Part shown: positions 6,802 to 17,530 of the stretch, piece by piece
How positions within the stretch are numbered: position 1 is the first letter of the stretch
Layout of the letters: the number at the start of each line of letters is the position of its first letter
Program-made: the position numbers and the translations under genes
NCBI GenBank assembly: GCA_900555015.1
Contig: USJL01000007.1
Location: forward strand, 1 to 64,000
Length of the DNA stretch: 64,000 bases
Source of the DNA: an uncultured Oscillospiraceae bacterium
Lineage (GTDB): Bacteria > Bacillota > Clostridia > Oscillospirales > Acutalibacteraceae
Direction of reading: 5' to 3'
Notes under the pieces: generated by a model
The model's database searches: none
Seen by the model: only the letters and a program-made list of their open reading frames with translations
What the model was told of the DNA's origin: nothing

Positions 6802-8062
6802 GAAGCTTGGCAATTTCGCTTTCGCCAAACACCAAAACGCCGTTATCAAGCAGCATTTGTGCCGTTATTCCATTGCCGGGTGTTAATGTTGATGTAAATG
6901 TGCCGTCATAAATAACACCGTGACCGCAAGATGGACTTTTTTCTTTTAAAACAGCATAAACTGCATTGCTTTCGTTTGCAATATATAACGTTTTTTCTGC
7001 GCCGTCAATATACTGCTTTGTAAAATCTTCGCCGTTTTTTGAAATTGCCCTGCCGTTTATAATCTCATTAGGCACACGGGGAATCGGCAATCCGCCGAAA
7101 GTTTCCGGGCAAACGGGAATAATTTCAAACTTATTTTCAAGTTCAACAACATCTTTATTATAGTTGTTTTTGCCGTTATATTTACAATTATGCCCAAGCA
7201 AGCAGGCAGAAACAAGCAATTTGGGTTTAATGTTTTTAAGCACATATTTTTCAACGCTTACTGCAACGCCGTCGTTTGCATTTGATGGAGCAATATACTT
7301 TGCCGATTTTTTACAAACATCGCTTCCGTTTTCCATTGCAAAGCCGTATTCGGCATATTGAAGCATTTCAATATCGTTATTTGCATCACCAAACGCCATA
7401 ACCTGCGATTGAGAAATACCGTATTTTTTACAAATTCCGTCAAGCGCTTTGCCCTTATTTACTCCGCCGAATGTCATTTCAATATCGCCTGAAACGGGAG
7501 AAGTACACTCTATATCGTCAACAGAAAACAAGAAATTTTTTATTTCTTCATAATGTTCACCCTGAAAATAATAAACATTAATTTTTTCAACATCGTTGTT
7601 TTTAGCAAAGTCGGCAACATCATCGTGAGAAACTATATTTTTCATATATTCGTCAAGAAATTCCTGGGGCAAATCTTTATTTTGAAAATAACCTGCTTTA
7701 TCAGGCTGAGCATGCTGTGTGCCGCCTGAATAAACCTCATAATAAACAGGATATTTTTCCAAGAAATCAACAATAGTTTCCACAATATCACGCGGCATAA
7801 AACGGCTGTAAATTGTTTTTTCATTATCGCAATCATAAACTGCCGCACCGTTTGAATAAATAATATAATCAACAAAAGGTATTTGCTCTCTTACGCTGTT
7901 GATTACAGATAAGGTTCTGCCTGTAGCTATTGCAATTTTCACACCATATGAATGTGCTTTTTCCAATGCATTTCTTGTTTTTTCGGTTACCGTTATATGG
8001 TCGGGAGCCATTAAAGTTCCGTCCAAATCCGTTGCAATAATTTTTATGCTTATTTTAACCAC
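6782..8062 (-). CDS. Fusion of a Cof-type HAD phosphatase and a DUF523 domain
   Basis: A 426-residue two-domain protein. Residues 1 to about 275 are a Cof/YidA-type HAD sugar-phosphatase: nucleophile motif DLDGT, a C2B cap in the middle, and GDANNDIEML as the last motif with a lysine (GVNKGKAL) before it. Residues about 280-426 are DUF523: VSACLLGHNCKYNG, then PVCPETFGGLPIPR, then EKSPSCG, with the conserved cysteines of that family. The two domains are joined in one open frame by a short linker. DUF523 has no firm function. The only standard start is a GTG at 8062, and its best ribosome site (TTAAGAG) directly touches it, so initiation is probably weak. It lies just downstream of atpC. Confidence 0.85.
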   Translation of the reverse strand: MVKISIKIIATDLDGTLMAPDHITVTEKTRNALEKAHSYGVKIAIATGRTLSVINSVREQIPFVDYIIYSNGAAVYDCDNEKTIYSRFMPRDIVETIVDFLEKYPVYYEVYSGGTQHAQPDKAGYFQNKDLPQEFLDEYMKNIVSHDDVADFAKNNDVEKINVYYFQGEHYEEIKNFLFSVDDIECTSPVSGDIEMTFGGVNKGKALDGICKKYGISQSQVMAFGDANNDIEMLQYAEYGFAMENGSDVCKKSAKYIAPSNANDGVAVSVEKYVLKNIKPKLLVSACLLGHNCKYNGKNNYNKDVVELENKFEIIPVCPETFGGLPIPRVPNEIINGRAISKNGEDFTKQYIDGAEKTLYIANESNAVYAVLKEKSPSCGHGVIYDGTFTSTLTPGNGITAQMLLDNGVLVFGESEIAKLLDEIDF

Positions 8063-8078
8063 CTCTTAATACACAAGC

Positions 8079-8102
8079 AGGGAAAGCAAATTTGCTTTCC
8101 CT
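8079..8102. terminator. Perfect 24-base palindrome after atpC
   Basis: AGGGAAAGCAAA followed by its exact complement, a hairpin without unpaired loop. It lies 15 bases after the atpC stop. On the minus strand the bases that follow are only moderately T-rich, so termination of the atp transcript may be partial and allow read-through into the HAD-DUF523 gene. Confidence 0.5.
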
Positions 8103-8117
8103 AAAATTATAAATATG

Positions 8118-8531
8118 TTAAATTTCGTGCCTGTTTTTAACTTTAATTCTTTCCATAGCTCTGGCAAGATTAGCCTTTGTTGCATTATATTCCATTTGGC
8201 TTAATTTTTGGCGAAGTTCCTCTTCTGCACGTTCTTTCGCTTCCTGTGCACGCTTTTCGTCAATTTCCTCTGGCAATTCGGCAGAAACACAAACAATTTT
8301 ACAAGTATTGTTTAAAAATTCCAAAAAACCGCTGCCGATTAAAGCAAATATTTTTTCGCCGTTTGCCGTTTTGATTGTTAATTCACCTACATCAATAGGC
8401 ATAACGGTGTTTGCATGGTGTGCCAAAAAACACTGACCGCCGCCGTCACAATAAGGAACGGTAATGCTTTCACATTCGCCGTCAAAAAAGACCTTATTTG
8501 ATGCAACAACATTTAACTTAAATGTATCCAT
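8118..8531 (-). CDS. atpC: ATP synthase F1 epsilon subunit
   Basis: A 137-residue epsilon subunit of the F1 central stalk. An N-terminal beta-sandwich (1-85) has the family pattern FFDGECESITVPYCDG and HHANTVMPIDVG. A C-terminal pair of helices (about 90-135) is rich in Glu and Lys (EEIDEKRAQEAKERAEEEL), the segment that can block rotation in this family. It is the last gene of the atp operon, 12 bases after atpD, and is followed by the 24-base palindrome. Confidence 0.95.
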   Translation of the reverse strand: MDTFKLNVVASNKVFFDGECESITVPYCDGGGQCFLAHHANTVMPIDVGELTIKTANGEKIFALIGSGFLEFLNNTCKIVCVSAELPEEIDEKRAQEAKERAEEELRQKLSQMEYNATKANLARAMERIKVKNRHEI

Positions 8532-8543
8532 AAAATCACCCGT

Positions 8544-9929
<1,386 letters not shown>

Positions 9930-9967
9930 TTAGGATTCCTCCTACCGTAAATTTTGCGTTAACAAAA

Positions 9968-10852
9968 TTATGATTTATTCTTTTGTGCCTTTGAACCTGC
10001 AATTACCTCTGTAATTTCCTGAGTAATTGCCGCCTGCCTTGCACGGTTATACATAATATCAAGCTGTTTTATCATATCTGTTGCGGCATCTGTTGCGGTT
10101 TGCATAGCCATCATTCTTGAATTATGCTCGCTGCAATAAGATTCCGTAAGTGCACCGTAAATAAAGCCTGCAACATAGTTTGGCACAATCTTATTAAACA
10201 CCGTTTGTGCATCCGGCAAAAATTCTGCCAAATCATAACGGTTATCATTTACCTTATCTTCTAATCTTTCTTTAGAAAGAGGAAGAATTTTACGTTTTTC
10301 AACTTCAACGGTAATTGAATTTACCATTTTTGTATAAATAACATAAACTTCATCAATTTTGCCGCTGTAAAACAAATCAACAAGCAAATCAGCAATGTGC
10401 CTTGCCCTATTCATTGTTGGATTTTGAGCGGTGTAATTAAAATGCATTGCAACAGGAATATCTTTTTTTTCAAAATAATGCCTGCCCACCTGACCTACAA
10501 CAAAAAGCAAATCTTCCTCTTCGTTTTTAATAAGCTCTTCGGTTTCTTTAATAACATTATGGTTATAAGCGCCTGCAAGACCCTTATCGGCAGTTATTAC
10601 AAGATAACCGATTTTACGCTTACTGCCTTTTTTTTCCGGACGCTGGTCAAAAAACTCATTACCTACATCAGGAGAAATTGCAAGAATTCTTGCAAGGCTG
10701 TCTTGAATCATATAGAAATAAGGCTCTGTATTTTTTAAATCTCTTCTTGCCTTTTGAAGTTTTGAAGAAGACACCATATACATTGCGTTTGTAATTTTCA
10801 TAGTGTCTTTAATAGACTTCATTCGGCTTTGAATTTCTCTTGCGTTAGCCAT
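9968..10852 (-). CDS. atpG: ATP synthase F1 gamma subunit
   Basis: 294 residues forming the rotor shaft: N-terminal coiled coil starting [20 protein letters not shown] and the matching C-terminal helix [16 protein letters not shown]...[15 protein letters not shown]. Both helices are full length. The gene's start overlaps the end of the delta-alpha fusion gene by eight bases, which suggests coupled translation. Confidence 0.95.
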   Translation of the reverse strand: MANAREIQSRMKSIKDTMKITNAMYMVSSSKLQKARRDLKNTEPYFYMIQDSLARILAISPDVGNEFFDQRPEKKGSKRKIGYLVITADKGLAGAYNHNVIKETEELIKNEEEDLLFVVGQVGRHYFEKKDIPVAMHFNYTAQNPTMNRARHIADLLVDLFYSGKIDEVYVIYTKMVNSITVEVEKRKILPLSKERLEDKVNDNRYDLAEFLPDAQTVFNKIVPNYVAGFIYGALTESYCSEHNSRMMAMQTATDAATDMIKQLDIMYNRARQAAITQEITEVIAGSKAQKNKS

Positions 10853-12857
10853 TATTTACCTTCTTAAATTCATTAACGGCGCTTAAAATTTGCTGCTTAA
10901 TATCATCGTCCAAATCCTTGCCCTTTTCAATCATTGAAGGAATTTGAGGATATGAAGAAGCCACAAAATTAAGCATATCTGCCTGATAAGCCTTTATTTT
11001 TTCAACAGGTACATCAACAAAGCACTTATTGATTGCAGCCACAAGTGTAATAACCATATCTGAAAGAGAAAGCGGATTACCGAGAGGCTGTTTTAACAAT
11101 TCCATAAGTCCTTTACCGTAAACAAGACCTGCTTTTGTTTCTTCATCCAAATCAGAAGAGAACTGTGTGAACACTTCCATTTCTCTGTACTGAGCCAAAT
11201 CAACACGAAGTGAACCGGCAGCTTTTTTCATTGCTTTTGTTTGAGCCGCACCGCCTACACGTGAAACAGAAAGACCTACGTTAACAGCCGGACGTTGACC
11301 GCTGAAGAACAAATCGCTTTCAAGGAAAATCTGACCGTCTGTAATTGAAATTACGTTTGTAGGTATGTAAGCAGAAACGTCGCCTGCCTGCGTTTCAATA
11401 ATAGGCAAAGCAGTAATTGAACCGCCTCCCAATTCATCAGAAAGACGGCTTGAACGTTCAAGAAGTCTTGAATGAAGATAGAAAACGTCGCCGGGGTAAG
11501 CTTCACGTCCCGGAGAACGCTCAAGAAGTAATGACAATGCACGGTAAGCAACTGCGTGCTTACTTAAATCATCATATACTATAAGGCAATCTTTGCCTTT
11601 AAACATAAAATATTCTGCAATAGCTGTTGCCGAATACGGGGAAATATACTGAAGTGATGCCGGGTCTGCAGCAGTAGAGCAAACAACGATTGTGTAATCC
11701 ATTGCGCCGTGTTTTTCAAGGGTGTTAACAAGTTTTGCAACCGTTGAAGCCTTTTGACCGATAGCATTGTAAATGCAAATACAATTTTTTCCTTTTTGGT
11801 TTAAAATTGTATCAATGGCAATAGATGTTTTACCTGTTTGACGGTCGCCTATAATAAGCTCACGCTGACCTCTGCCTATTGGGAACATAGAATCAATGGC
11901 AAGAATACCTGTTGCAAGAGGTTCGCAAACAGACTTTCTGTCTACGATTGGCGGAGCGCTGTTTTCAACAAGCCTATAATCGTCTGCCTCTATATCGCCT
12001 TTACCGTCAATAGGTTCGCCAAGAGCGTTAACGACTCTGCCGATAAAACCTTCGCCGCACGGAACACCTGCTTTTTTATGTGTTCTTTTAACTTTTGTAT
12101 TTTGATGAATTCCCACATCGGAACCAAAGATAATAACACCGATTTGGTATTTTTTAATATCTTGAACCATGCCCTTTACGCCGTTTTCAAAAACAACGAT
12201 TTCACCGTACATTGCATGGTCAAGTCCGTTAATTGTGGCAATACTGTCACCTACACGAACAACTGTGCCGATTTCTTCAACGTCTGTGCGTTCTTCAAAA
12301 TCTTTAACATCCTGCCTTAAAACTGCAATAACGGAGGCTTGGTCCACACTTGTGTCCTTAGCGGATTTCATAATTTTGTTTTTAATGGAATCAAACTTAC
12401 TTTTTAAGCTAAAGTCATATTCCTTATCGTTTACACGAATAACAAAACCGCCTACAAGGTTTTCGTCTTTAACAATTTTAACATTTGCATCGGAAGTACC
12501 TTCCTGCCTGCAAATATATTCTTTAATACCTTTAATTTGGTTTTCATCAGGCGGAGTTACACAATAAATAACCGCATCTACCACATTATTTTGTTTGTTA
12601 ATTTCTGTATTATAAGCGTCAATAATTCCTTCCAAATTATAAACGTTGCAATCTGTGGCAAGTTTAATGATGAAAGGCTTAACCGACGGAACGAAAATAT
12701 CGTTTATAACACTTTCTTTTTCAACATGAGAAACATTTGGATTATCAAGAATTTTTTCAAGTTCTTTGTTTGAACGCAAAATTCTTAATGCATCCTCTAA
12801 GCTTGACACACTTACCTGTGAAGAAAGCAGTGCGCCGATATAACTATCCATACTCAT
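10845..12857 (-). CDS. atpHA: ATP synthase delta-alpha fusion protein
   Basis: One open frame of 670 residues contains two subunits that are normally separate. Residues 1 to about 165 are the delta subunit (stalk cap): [20 protein letters not shown] and the C-terminal [20 protein letters not shown]; the usual first helix is shortened. From about 172 the alpha subunit begins with [19 protein letters not shown] and runs with [13 protein letters not shown] (Walker A) to a normal C-terminus. The Met at 163 (12369-12371) is preceded by AAAAACAAAATT and has no ribosome site, so a hidden separate alpha start is unlikely. The start overlaps the atpF stop (TAATG). One alpha is needed three times per F1 but delta once, so the extra two delta domains must be tolerated or removed. 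Confidence 0.93.
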   Translation of the reverse strand: MSMDSYIGALLSSQVSVSSLEDALRILRSNKELEKILDNPNVSHVEKESVINDIFVPSVKPFIIKLATDCNVYNLEGIIDAYNTEINKQNNVVDAVIYCVTPPDENQIKGIKEYICRQEGTSDANVKIVKDENLVGGFVIRVNDKEYDFSLKSKFDSIKNKIMKSAKDTSVDQASVIAVLRQDVKDFEERTDVEEIGTVVRVGDSIATINGLDHAMYGEIVVFENGVKGMVQDIKKYQIGVIIFGSDVGIHQNTKVKRTHKKAGVPCGEGFIGRVVNALGEPIDGKGDIEADDYRLVENSAPPIVDRKSVCEPLATGILAIDSMFPIGRGQRELIIGDRQTGKTSIAIDTILNQKGKNCICIYNAIGQKASTVAKLVNTLEKHGAMDYTIVVCSTAADPASLQYISPYSATAIAEYFMFKGKDCLIVYDDLSKHAVAYRALSLLLERSPGREAYPGDVFYLHSRLLERSSRLSDELGGGSITALPIIETQAGDVSAYIPTNVISITDGQIFLESDLFFSGQRPAVNVGLSVSRVGGAAQTKAMKKAAGSLRVDLAQYREMEVFTQFSSDLDEETKAGLVYGKGLMELLKQPLGNPLSLSDMVITLVAAINKCFVDVPVEKIKAYQADMLNFVASSYPQIPSMIEKGKDLDDDIKQQILSAVNEFKKVNNG

Positions 12858-13339
12858 TACTTTTCACTGCCTTCACTTAAAAATTTGTCATAGATTTCCT
12901 TATCGGTTTTTGCCGAAGCACTTTCACCGATAACCTTTTGTGCTGTTTCCATAGCAAGTGTTGCAATCTCTTCTTTAACTGCAAGTCTTGCATTTTCACA
13001 TTCAATGTCGGATGCTTTTTTAGCATCTGCCTTAATTTTTTCGGCATCCTTTTCTGCACGGTCAAGGATATTATCATACTCTGTTTTTGCAGATGTTCTG
13101 GCATCTACAATAATTTGATTTTTTTCATCCTCAACGCCGGCAAGCTGTGCCTCATACTGAGTTTTAAGCTCATCTGCCTGCTTTTGTGCGTCTTGAGCAT
13201 CCTGAAATTGTTTATTAATCAATTCATTACGCTGATCAATAACTTTTTTAATGGGTTTGAAAAGAAACAACCTCATTAAAATGAAGAAGAGAATTAAGTT
13301 AATCAGCGTAAACACAATATTAAAGTCAAATTTTAACAT
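12857..13339 (-). CDS. atpF: ATP synthase Fo b subunit
   Basis: 160 residues: one N-terminal membrane helix (about 3-25, [19 protein letters not shown]) followed by a long charged helix of alternating Lys/Glu/Ala (30-150) that forms the peripheral stalk. Normal length for b. It ends in the TAATG overlap with the delta-alpha fusion gene, whose delta domain it contacts in the assembled enzyme. Confidence 0.93.
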   Translation of the reverse strand: MLKFDFNIVFTLINLILFFILMRLFLFKPIKKVIDQRNELINKQFQDAQDAQKQADELKTQYEAQLAGVEDEKNQIIVDARTSAKTEYDNILDRAEKDAEKIKADAKKASDIECENARLAVKEEIATLAMETAQKVIGESASAKTDKEIYDKFLSEGSEK

Positions 13340-13401
13340 TAACTGCGTTTCCTTTCATTAAAGAATTTAACAGTATTTTCTGAAATATACGCCGAAAAAA
13401 C

Positions 13402-13620
13402 TTATTTAAGCATGAAGATAACAAGAATACTTACAACGAAACCGTAAATAGCTGTTGCTTCTGCAAGTGCACAACCAAGAATAAGAGTTGTTCTGATTTG
13501 ACCTGCTGCTTCCGGCTGACGTGCAATACCTTCAACTGCTTTACCTGTTGCGATACCGATACCGATACCTGCGCCAATACCTGCCAATACAGCGATTGCT
13601 GCTCCTAATGCGATTCCCAT
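13402..13620 (-). CDS. atpE: ATP synthase Fo c subunit (proton-type ligand set)
   Basis: A 72-residue hairpin of two membrane helices joined by the polar loop ARQPEA. The ion-carrying Glu is in [12 protein letters not shown]. In sodium-type rings of the Ilyobacter kind the ligands are a Gln in helix 1 and Glu-Ser-Thr in helix 2. Here the Gln position is Ile ([10 protein letters not shown]) and the Ser position is Ala (AEAT). That pattern points to protons rather than sodium as the coupling ion. A strong GGAGAAAAAG-type site precedes the ATG, as expected for a subunit needed in about ten copies. Confidence 0.95.
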   Translation of the reverse strand: MGIALGAAIAVLAGIGAGIGIGIATGKAVEGIARQPEAAGQIRTTLILGCALAEATAIYGFVVSILVIFMLK

Positions 13621-13673
13621 AACTTTTTCTCCTTTAACATAAATTAAAATTTTTGTTAGTTAACTGTTTTACT

Positions 13674-14387
13674 TTATTCCACAGCCTCTTTAATATAAAG
13701 ACCTGTAAGAAATACAAAAATGTATGCTTGAAGCAAACCGTCGAAAATATCAAAATACAAACTGAACACTGTTGGCAATGCCACAGGAACAACTGCTTTG
13801 ATAAGTTCCATAATAATGAAAGCACCGATTACATTACCGAATAAACGAAGGCAAAGTGAAAGGGGCTTTGTAACAATTTCCATTAAATTAATGGGTGTTA
13901 CAATCCAAACCGGTTTTGTAAATGCCTTTAACCTGCCGCCAACGCCTTTGCTTTTATAAGCGGCAAACTCAACAATAACAATGCTTGTAAGTGCCATTGC
14001 TGCCGTTACCTGCATGCTTTTTGTGGGCGGTTTAAAACCAAACAAGCCTATAATGTTTGAAACGCCGATAAACAGCGCCATGCTCATAAGCCACGGTATG
14101 TAACCTTTTCCTTCTTTTCCGACTATTCCCATAAAGAAGTCTACAGATTTTTCATAAGCTGTTTCCAGCAAAATTTGACGTTTTGAAAGCTTACCTGTTA
14201 CTTTTAAATTTCGTGTTAAAAAGAAGGCGGCAACTGCCAACACTGCCATAATTATCCACGAAACAACAGTTGTTTCATCAACGCTGATTTCAAGGCTGCC
14301 TATGTGAAAACTAAAAACTTCTTCGATTTCCAGTTGCTCTAACAATTCTTGTTGCAAATCAAGTTTCATTGCTACCGGAACGAACAA
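13674..14387 (-). CDS. atpB: ATP synthase Fo a subunit
   Basis: About 237 residues with five or six membrane helices. The essential arginine is in PLSLCLRLFGNVIGA, and the last helix carries LLQAYIFVFLTGLYI. First gene of the atp operon. AGGAGG lies nine bases before a TTG at 14387, which I take as the start. A GTG at 14393 is only three bases from that site, and an ATG eight codons after the GTG is a further alternative. No atpI gene precedes it; a promoter does. Confidence 0.93.
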   Translation of the reverse strand: MFVPVAMKLDLQQELLEQLEIEEVFSFHIGSLEISVDETTVVSWIIMAVLAVAAFFLTRNLKVTGKLSKRQILLETAYEKSVDFFMGIVGKEGKGYIPWLMSMALFIGVSNIIGLFGFKPPTKSMQVTAAMALTSIVIVEFAAYKSKGVGGRLKAFTKPVWIVTPINLMEIVTKPLSLCLRLFGNVIGAFIIMELIKAVVPVALPTVFSLYFDIFDGLLQAYIFVFLTGLYIKEAVE

Positions 14388-14420
14388 TATCACACACCTC
14401 CTGTTCCTTAAATCATCTTA

Positions 14421-14449
14421 ATTATATTACTTCTATTTTACCTTTTCAA
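14421..14449 (-). promoter_or_regulatory. Promoter of the atp operon
   Basis: Minus strand TTGAAA (complement of 14444-14449), 17-base spacer, TATAAT (complement of 14421-14426), about 25 bases before the AGGAGG of atpB. Confidence 0.8.
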
Positions 14450-14526
14450 CACTTTTAAGAAATATGTAATAACCAAAACATAAAAAAAAGCTGCGTTTTG
14501 TTCAAAAAATTTAGCAAAAAATAATA

Positions 14527-14555
14527 TTTACTTATGGCAAACATTGGTTTATAAT
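14527..14555 (+). promoter_or_regulatory. Probable promoter of proS-galE
   Basis: TTTACT (14527-14532), 17 bases, TATAAT (14550-14555). A second A/T-rich box, TATAAT at 14585-14590, lies closer to the gene, so the exact start is uncertain. Confidence 0.5.
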
Positions 14556-14621
14556 GTTTTAGGCAACTATTATAAGTATAAAATTATAATATAGTAAAAC
14601 ACTGCGGAAAGGCAAGGAATT

Positions 14622-16064
14622 ATGGCACAAAATCAAAAGAAAATGGTTGACAACATTACATCTATGGATGAAGATTTTGCAAAGTGGTACACCGACATTT
14701 GCAAAAAAGCAGAACTTGTGGAATACACAAGCGTTAAAGGATGTATGGTTATTCGACCTTACGGATATGCAATTTGGGAAAATATTCAAAAAATACTGGA
14801 CGGAATGTTTAAAGAAACAGGTCATGAAAATGTTTGCATGCCCATGTTTATTCCGGAAAGTCTTTTGCAAAAAGAAAAAGACCATGTTGAAGGTTTTGCA
14901 CCTGAATGTGCTTGGGTAACTTACGGCGGAAGCGAAAAACTTGAAGAAAGACTTTGTGTTCGCCCCACTTCCGAAACACTTTTCTGCGAACACTTTAAAA
15001 ATATTGTTCAATCTTACAGAGATTTACCGAAACTTTATAACCAATGGGTTTCTGTTGTAAGATGGGAAAAAACCACAAGGCCGTTTCTTCGTTCCCGTGA
15101 ATTTTTATGGCAGGAAGGCCACACATTGCATGCAACAGCCAAGGAAGCTATTGAAGAAACAGAAAGAATGCTTAATGTTTATACCGAATTTTGCCAAAAA
15201 TATTTGGCAATACCTGTTGTTCAGGGCATGAAAACAGAAAGCGACAAATTTGCAGGTGCCGAAAGAACATATTGCATTGAAGCCCTTATGCACGACGGCA
15301 AGGCTCTTCAGGCAGGCACATCACACTATTTCGGCGACGGATTTGCAAAAGCATTTGAAATTCAATTTTCAGATAAAGAAAACAAACTTAAATACCCATT
15401 CCAAACATCTTGGGGCATGACTACAAGACTTATAGGTGCAATTATTATGACCCACGGCGATGATAACGGTCTTGTTTTACCGCCTGCAGTTGCTCCTATT
15501 CAGGCAGTTGTTATTCCTGTTGCACAACACAAAGAAGGTGTTATAGAAAAAGCAACCGAACTTACAAACAGACTTAAAAATGTTTGCCGTGTTAAAATGG
15601 ATGATTCAAACAACACACCCGGCTGGAAATTTGCGGAATACGAAATGAAAGGCGTTCCCGTAAGAATTGAAATAGGACCTAAAGATATTGAAAACAACCA
15701 GTGTGTTATTGTTACACGCCACAACCGTGAAAAAACTTTTGTTTCACTTGATAATCTTGAAGAAGCTGTAACGCAAAAACTTCAGGAAGTAAGAGACGGA
15801 ATTTACCAAGCCGCTCTTGAAAACAGAGAACGCAGAACATATGCCTGCAAAACAACAGATGAAATTACAAAAGCGCTTGAAGAAAACGGCGACGGATTTG
15901 TTAAGGCTATGTGGTGCGGAAGCGAAGAATGCGAAAACAAAGTTAAAGAACTTACCGGCGTAGGTTCACGTTGCATTCCGCTTGAACAAGAAACAATTTC
16001 AGATACATGCGTTTGCTGCGGAAAGCCTGCAAAACAAATGCTTTTCTGGGGTAAGGCATATTAA
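14622..16064 (+). CDS. proS: Prolyl-tRNA synthetase, archaeal/eukaryal-like type
   Basis: Charges tRNA-Pro. The 480-residue length and the absence of the editing insert mark the short archaeal-like ProS found in some Clostridia and Mycoplasma, not the roughly 570-residue E. coli type. Class II motifs are visible: motif 2 in [24 protein letters not shown] and motif 3 in [21 protein letters not shown]-terminal zinc-binding-like region has CGSEEC and [11 protein letters not shown] and GGAA precede the ATG. No T-box leader is present; the start lies within about 100 bases of the promoter. galE follows after 32 bases. Confidence 0.96.
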   Translation: MAQNQKKMVDNITSMDEDFAKWYTDICKKAELVEYTSVKGCMVIRPYGYAIWENIQKILDGMFKETGHENVCMPMFIPESLLQKEKDHVEGFAPECAWVTYGGSEKLEERLCVRPTSETLFCEHFKNIVQSYRDLPKLYNQWVSVVRWEKTTRPFLRSREFLWQEGHTLHATAKEAIEETERMLNVYTEFCQKYLAIPVVQGMKTESDKFAGAERTYCIEALMHDGKALQAGTSHYFGDGFAKAFEIQFSDKENKLKYPFQTSWGMTTRLIGAIIMTHGDDNGLVLPPAVAPIQAVVIPVAQHKEGVIEKATELTNRLKNVCRVKMDDSNNTPGWKFAEYEMKGVPVRIEIGPKDIENNQCVIVTRHNREKTFVSLDNLEEAVTQKLQEVRDGIYQAALENRERRTYACKTTDEITKALEENGDGFVKAMWCGSEECENKVKELTGVGSRCIPLEQETISDTCVCCGKPAKQMLFWGKAY

Positions 16065-16096
16065 TGACACTTTAATAAAAATCGGAGGAAAAAGTT

Positions 16097-17113
16097 ATGT
16101 CTATTTTAGTTACCGGCGGCGCAGGATACATTGGCAGCCACACTTGCGTTGAACTTATTAACGCAGGCTACGATGTTGTTATTGTAGATAATTTTTACAA
16201 CTGCAAAAAATCAAGCATAGACCGAATTCGTGCTCTTGTTAACAAAGATTTTCGCTACTACGAATGCGATATAAGAGATAGAGAAGGAATGGATAAAATC
16301 TTCAAGCAGGAAAAAATTGATTCGGTTATTCATTTTGCCGGTCTTAAAGCTGTTGGTGAAAGCGTTCACAAGCCGCTTGAATATTTTGACAACAATATAA
16401 ACGGCACACTTGTTTTGCTTGATGTTATGAGAAATAACGGATGCAAAAAAATTGTGTTCAGTTCATCTGCAACAGTTTACGGAATGAACAATATTTCCCC
16501 TCTTACAGAAGATATGGAAATCGGCGGAGTTACAAACCCATATGGCAGAACAAAATATATGATTGAATGTATTTTGCAGGATTTATATGTTTCCGACAAC
16601 AGCTGGTCAATTTGTTTGCTTCGCTACTTCAACCCAATCGGCGCACATAAAAGCGGCACTATGGGTGAAGACCCTAACGGAATTCCAAACAACCTTATGC
16701 CTTATATTACACAGGTTGCCATTGGCAAATTACCATATCTTAATGTTTTTGGAAATGATTATGACACACCGGACGGAACAGGAGTTCGTGATTACATTCA
16801 CGTTGTTGATTTGGCACTTGGTCATGTTAAAGCAGTAGAAAAAGTTGCTAAGGATGACGGCATTTTCATTTACAACTTGGGCACAGGTGTTGGTTATTCT
16901 GTACTTGATGTTGTTAAGGCATTTGAAAAAGCATCCGGCAAAGAAATTCCTTATGAAATTAAGCCACGCAGAGAAGGCGATATTGCAACTTGCTATTCAA
17001 GCCCTGAAAAAGCACTTAAAGAGCTTGGCTGGAAGGCAGAAAGAGGAATTGAAGAAATGTGTGAAGACAGTTGGCGTTGGCAAAGCCAAAACCCAAACGG
17101 TTACCCCGACTGA
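16097..17113 (+). CDS. galE: UDP-glucose 4-epimerase
   Basis: Interconverts UDP-glucose and UDP-galactose with bound NAD. 338 residues of the short-chain dehydrogenase fold: NAD loop TGGAGYIGSH near the N-terminus, VIHFAGLKAVGES, SSATVYG, catalytic YGRTK, RYFNPIGAH and the C-terminal YNLGTGVGYSV. It fits GalE length and motifs fully. CGGAGG precedes the ATG. It is the second gene after proS and ends at a strong terminator. It could feed galactose catabolism or cell-surface polysaccharide synthesis; no other gal genes are here. Confidence 0.95.
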   Translation: MSILVTGGAGYIGSHTCVELINAGYDVVIVDNFYNCKKSSIDRIRALVNKDFRYYECDIRDREGMDKIFKQEKIDSVIHFAGLKAVGESVHKPLEYFDNNINGTLVLLDVMRNNGCKKIVFSSSATVYGMNNISPLTEDMEIGGVTNPYGRTKYMIECILQDLYVSDNSWSICLLRYFNPIGAHKSGTMGEDPNGIPNNLMPYITQVAIGKLPYLNVFGNDYDTPDGTGVRDYIHVVDLALGHVKAVEKVAKDDGIFIYNLGTGVGYSVLDVVKAFEKASGKEIPYEIKPRREGDIATCYSSPEKALKELGWKAERGIEEMCEDSWRWQSQNPNGYPD

Positions 17114-17126
17114 TAAAAACAATTAT

Positions 17127-17156
17127 CCCCGTTACAAAAGTAACGGGGACTTTTTA
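17127..17156 (+). terminator. Terminator of proS-galE
   Basis: Stem CCCCGTTAC (17127-17135), loop AAAA, GTAACGGGG (17140-17148), then ACTTTTTATT. Confidence 0.9.
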
Positions 17157-17172
17157 TTATTTAATATACAAT

Positions 17173-17451
17173 TTAAAACCAGCCTAATTTGGAATGAGCA
17201 AAACAAATTAGTCCTATATCAATAACAAACATTACAAGAGATGCAATGCCCAAAATAATTGACTTTTTATTTTTATCTTTAACTTCTTCACTCATAGGCA
17301 CATTTTTTGATTTTAAAACGCAGGGAATAACAATGCCCATTATGCCAAGCGCCGGGCATATTCCTATTGTGCAAGCGCCTATTGCAGAAAAAATAAATGC
17401 ACGGGTTGCTAACTTTTCAACAATATCTTTATCATTTTTATTATTAGCCAT
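17173..17451 (-). CDS. Small two-helix membrane protein
   Basis: About 92 residues with two membrane segments: AFIFSAIGACTIGICPALGI followed by MGIVIPCVL, and SIILGIASLVMFVIDIGLICFA near the C-terminus, separated by a charged loop KSKNVPMSEEVKDKNKK. It resembles DUF4190-like small membrane proteins but I cannot name it. The ATG at 17451 has AAAGG 13 bases upstream. An ATG at 17472 lies only about 16 bases from the predicted transcription start and has no ribosome site, so the shorter form is preferred. The gene has its own promoter. Confidence 0.65.
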   Translation of the reverse strand: MANNKNDKDIVEKLATRAFIFSAIGACTIGICPALGIMGIVIPCVLKSKNVPMSEEVKDKNKKSIILGIASLVMFVIDIGLICFAHSKLGWF

Positions 17452-17494
17452 TTTAAAATCACAGCCTTTCATATAACAAGTTTATCATTTTCAA

Positions 17495-17523
17495 ATTATG
17501 CCACAAGTTAAAATTGAAGTCAA
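17495..17523 (-). promoter_or_regulatory. Promoter of the small membrane protein
   Basis: Minus strand TTGACT (complement of 17518-17523), 17 bases, CATAAT (complement of 17495-17500). Confidence 0.65.
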
Positions 17524-17530
17524 TACACTG

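Noticed and set aside
8079..8102. Mobile-element end or operator
   Set aside because: The perfect palindrome lies right after atpC with no transposase or repeat copy nearby; a transcript-end hairpin is the simpler reading.
12300..12420. Separate atpA start inside the delta-alpha frame
   Set aside because: The only well-placed Met (12369-12371) is preceded by AAAAACAAAATT with no ribosome site, and the frame stays open without a stop, so two separate genes are not supported.
14556..14621. T-box leader before proS
   Set aside because: Only about 60 to 70 bases separate the promoter from the start codon; no T-box motif is present.
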